From Bacillota bacterium (lineage in GTDB: Bacteria > Bacillota > Dethiobacteria > Dethiobacterales > Dethiobacteraceae), in assembly GCA_024650095.1 (NCBI GenBank), contig JANKMV010000064.1:1-9163 (forward strand): DNA of 9,163 nt, written 5' to 3'. The translations under genes and the position numbers were made by a program. Below the pieces are notes generated by a model. It made no database searches. It saw only the letters and a list, made by a program, of their open reading frames with translations, and was not told the origin of the DNA. Below are positions 7,101-9,163 of this stretch, one piece after another; positions within the stretch are counted from its first letter, which is position 1; each line of letters begins with the position of its first letter.

Positions 7101-7137
7101 AAAAATTCCCCGGCTGCTCTGAAGCTTTTCCAGGGAA
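7101..7137 (-). terminator. Terminator-like hairpin in the operon leader (possible attenuator)
   Basis: On the minus strand UUCCCUGG (7130-7137) pairs with CCGGGGAA (7106-7113). That gives 8 bp with one U-G pair, and five U residues follow at once (7101-7105). The 16-nt loop contains a minor GCU/AGC stem. It sits between the promoter and the first gene, starting less than 20 nt after the likely transcription start. No antiterminator or known riboswitch pattern was recognised. It could be a genuine attenuator, or residual terminator-like sequence of little effect. Confidence 0.55.
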
Positions 7138-7160
7138 AGTATATGCAATGTGTCGCTCTA

Positions 7161-7189
7161 ATTGTACTTTATCTCACTATTTCTTTCAA
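7161..7189 (-). promoter_or_regulatory. Sigma-70-type promoter for the formate dehydrogenase operon
   Basis: TTGAAA (-35, 7184-7189), a 17-nt spacer and TACAAT (-10, 7161-7166) on the minus strand. It lies in the gap after the cyclo-ligase gene. Transcription would start near 7154, giving a leader of about 150 nt before the TTG start. Confidence 0.7.
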
Positions 7190-7225
7190 TGACCAATTAT
7201 TGTATTTCCTTTAAGCACGCTACTT

Positions 7226-7813
7226 TCATTGATTGCGGCAGTCTAGCACCCTCTCTTCAGTAATGATGATGTCCACTTGCCGATCCCAAGAATCCAGAGG
7301 AATGATCTTAGGCTGTAGTATCTGCAGCTCAAAGGTCACCGCAACGAGTGGCACATCCTGACGAAGTTGAGGAAAGAAACGGTCATAGTAACCGCCACCA
7401 TACCCCAAACGGCGTCCCTCTACATCAAAGGCCACGCCTGGAACTACCACTAAATCAATTTCTGTTGCTTTAATTGGACGCAGTGCCTCTGCTTTGGGCT
7501 CGGGAATATCCCAGAGCCCTGGTGCCAAATCGGCTTCTACATCAAGAATTTGGGATATAATCATCTGTTTTTCTTTCGGAACCGTCTTGGGCGCCACCAC
7601 ACGTTTACCATGCGCCAATGATTGTGGTACCATCTTGAGCGTCATCACTTCTTTGCCAAAATTCAAGTAGTACATAACGGTGCCCGCGCTTTGATATTCC
7701 GGTAGCGTAAATAATCTTGCAGCAATACTCTGACTAAACGATTCTATCTGTGGCCACGCTAGCGCATCCCGTTGAGCCAGGACCTCTTTACGTAAAACTT
7801 TCTTAGTTTCCAT
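7226..7813 (-). CDS. fthC: 5-formyltetrahydrofolate cyclo-ligase
   Basis: The enzyme converts 5-formyl-THF to 5,10-methenyl-THF with ATP, returning a dead-end folate to the one-carbon pool in the cytoplasm. From ATG 7811-7813 it has 195 residues, normal for the family. The N-terminus (KKVLRKEVLAQRDAL) and the signature VPGVAFDVEGRRLGYGGGYY (124-143, continuing DRF) are both typical. GAGG at 7821-7824 is 7 nt before this ATG; a GTG two codons upstream is too close to that site. The gene lies between proS and the formate dehydrogenase operon, with 103 bp to proS and no clear terminator on either side. It probably serves general folate metabolism, although in an acetogen it would also support the formate-to-methyl branch. 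Confidence 0.93.
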   Translation of the reverse strand: METKKVLRKEVLAQRDALAWPQIESFSQSIAARLFTLPEYQSAGTVMYYLNFGKEVMTLKMVPQSLAHGKRVVAPKTVPKEKQMIISQILDVEADLAPGLWDIPEPKAEALRPIKATEIDLVVVPGVAFDVEGRRLGYGGGYYDRFFPQLRQDVPLVAVTFELQILQPKIIPLDSWDRQVDIIITEERVLDCRNQ

Positions 7814-7916
7814 CTGCACACCTCACAATCGTGCTCTAATCGTTAGGTAACCCTTGGTCTCTCTAGAAATGTAGATTTCTCTGCAGTGCTAATCACATTT
7901 TTACCATGAGCCCACG

Positions 7917-9163
7917 TTAATAGGAGCGTGCGAAAATAACCAGTTCTTTTGCTTCCCCACCACAGTGAAGGCATTGTCCTGGCGTTTCTTCTTGTAGGTA
8001 GATGGGAATGTTACGAATGGTGGCTTTGGTTTCTTCTTTAACCGCTTGTTCGCAATCGCTATGACCACACCAGCTGGAGATAACAAAGCCTCGTTTTTCT
8101 TCAATAATTTTCGTAAATTCATCGTAGTCGTCGGTGCGATGGGTGTTTTCTTCTCTAAACTGCTGTGCCTTGACAAACATATTGTCCTGAATTTCTGTGA
8201 GCATTAACGGCACACGCGTCACTAAATCCGCCAGTGCAATGGTTTCCTTTTCCCCATTATCTCGGCGGACAAGCACTGCTTGCTTTGCTTCCAAATCGCG
8301 GGGGCCGACTTCAATGCGCAAAGGCACACCTTTCATTTCCCATTCATTAAACTTCCACCCTGGTGAATATTCTTCACGATCATCCATTTCAATACGGATA
8401 CCACAAGCTTTGAGTTTCTCAAAGATGGTGGCCACTTGCGGCAATACGTCGGCGCGCACCTTTTTCGGTGCAATGGGAACCAATATGACTTGTGTGGGGG
8501 CAACTTTAGGCGGCATGATTAAGCCGCGGTCGTCCCCGTGTACCATAATAATGGCGCCAATTAAACGCGTTGAGACACCCCAGGAGGTTTGCCAAACATT
8601 TTTTAGCTCACCGTCACTATCAAGGTACGTAATATCAAAGACCTTGGCAAAGTGAGTTCCTAGGTTATGGGAAGTGCCGGCTTGTAAGGCTTTACCGTCA
8701 CTCATTAAGGCTTCAATGGAATAGGTGCGCAGCGCTCCAGCAAACTTTTCTTTTTCTGATTTACGCCCTGTAACCACAGGGATGGCCAAATCATTTTCCA
8801 CAAAGTCGCGATACACTTCCAACATTTTCAATGTTTCTTCTTGGGCTTCTTCTTCATTGCGGTGGGCAGTATGACCTTCCTGCCACAAGAATTCCGAGGT
8901 ACGTAAAAATGGTTTTGTTACTTTTTCCCAGCGTACCACGTTGCACCACTGATTAATCAAGACCGGCAGATCGCGGTACGACTGAATCCAGCGGCTATAC
9001 ATTTCACAGATAACGGTCTCAGACGTAGGGCGAACAACTAATCGTTCTGCCAACTTTTCATTGCCAGCATGTGTCACCCAGGCTACTTCCGGAGCAAAGC
9101 CTTCCACGTGATCCACTTCTTTTTGCAGTAGGCTCTCAGGAATAAAGAGGGGGAAATACGCAT
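7917..9163 (-). CDS. proS: Prolyl-tRNA synthetase, short archaeal/eukaryal type (5' end cut by window edge)
   Basis: It charges tRNA-Pro with proline. The visible 414 residues begin AYFPLFIPESLLQKEVDHVE (class II motif 1 region) and end FARSY before TAA. About 65 N-terminal residues are missing. Also visible are the RPTSE proline-binding loop, the motif 2 stretch WEKVTKPFLRTSEFLWQEGH, and the motif 3 stretch LIGAIIMVHGDDRGL. An anticodon-binding domain follows, then a C-terminal domain with a likely zinc site (CGHSDC and CLHC) and a terminal Tyr. This architecture, without the editing insertion of the E. coli enzyme, marks the archaeal/eukaryal-like form found in a number of bacteria. A GTG at 9114-9116 lies inside the conserved region, so it is not the start; the frame runs on to the edge. 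Confidence 0.95.
   Translation of the reverse strand, partial: AYFPLFIPESLLQKEVDHVEGFAPEVAWVTHAGNEKLAERLVVRPTSETVICEMYSRWIQSYRDLPVLINQWCNVVRWEKVTKPFLRTSEFLWQEGHTAHRNEEEAQEETLKMLEVYRDFVENDLAIPVVTGRKSEKEKFAGALRTYSIEALMSDGKALQAGTSHNLGTHFAKVFDITYLDSDGELKNVWQTSWGVSTRLIGAIIMVHGDDRGLIMPPKVAPTQVILVPIAPKKVRADVLPQVATIFEKLKACGIRIEMDDREEYSPGWKFNEWEMKGVPLRIEVGPRDLEAKQAVLVRRDNGEKETIALADLVTRVPLMLTEIQDNMFVKAQQFREENTHRTDDYDEFTKIIEEKRGFVISSWCGHSDCEQAVKEETKATIRNIPIYLQEETPGQCLHCGGEAKELVIFARSY

Noticed and set aside
7865..7880. AGAAAT/ATTTCT hairpin between proS and the cyclo-ligase gene as a terminator
   Set aside because: The stem is only 6 bp of mostly A/T pairs and no T-run follows on the minus strand.
8197..8655. 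152-codon plus-strand ORF opposite proS
   Set aside because: It is antisense to well-conserved prolyl-tRNA synthetase sequence and has no plausible domain, so it is a shadow frame.

Overview
The window looks like chromosomal DNA of an anaerobic, formate-metabolising member of the Firmicutes (Clostridia or Negativicutes type, possibly an acetogen or syntroph). The signs are strong AGGAGG-type ribosome binding sites, TTG starts, a selenocysteine-dependent NuoEF-linked formate dehydrogenase, and a short archaeal/eukaryal-type prolyl-tRNA synthetase. The taxon is inferred. No rRNA, tRNA, CRISPR array or phage gene was seen. All genes lie on the minus strand, so transcription runs from high to low coordinates.

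From the right: a 5'-truncated proS (7917-9163) and a 5-formyltetrahydrofolate cyclo-ligase gene (7226-7813). Next come a sigma-70-like promoter (7161-7189) and a leader with a terminator-like hairpin (7101-7137). These precede a three-gene formate dehydrogenase operon: a NuoE-like subunit (6519-7004, TTG start), a NuoF/HydB-like subunit (4704-6488) and the catalytic alpha subunit (2011-4689). The alpha gene appears split in two by an in-frame TGA at 3637-3639. That TGA is a selenocysteine codon: it sits in the conserved CARL-Sec-HSPTVAGL motif and a SECIS hairpin with a GGUCU loop follows it directly. A hairpin terminator (1965-1997) closes the operon.

Downstream is a compact mobile element (about 753-1832) carrying a Y1/HUH (IS200/RAYT-like) transposase with a DnaA-domain-IV-like C-terminus. 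It is bounded by an inverted repeat pair matching at 22 of 23 positions. Two further palindromic structures lie between the element and the operon terminator. Beyond the element is the 5' part of fdhD (1-732, running off the window), the sulfurtransferase needed to activate formate dehydrogenase. The element therefore lies between the enzyme operon and its maturation gene, and leaves fdhD only about 20 bp of its own upstream sequence.

Functionally, the three Fdh subunits should form a soluble NAD(H)-linked formate dehydrogenase, possibly electron-bifurcating with ferredoxin. FdhD sulfurates its Mo/W cofactor, and the folate gene is compatible with one-carbon metabolism nearby. I found no clearly new multi-gene system. 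The points most worth a second look are the Sec/SECIS site, the transposase element with its palindromic flanks, and the possible attenuator in the operon leader.
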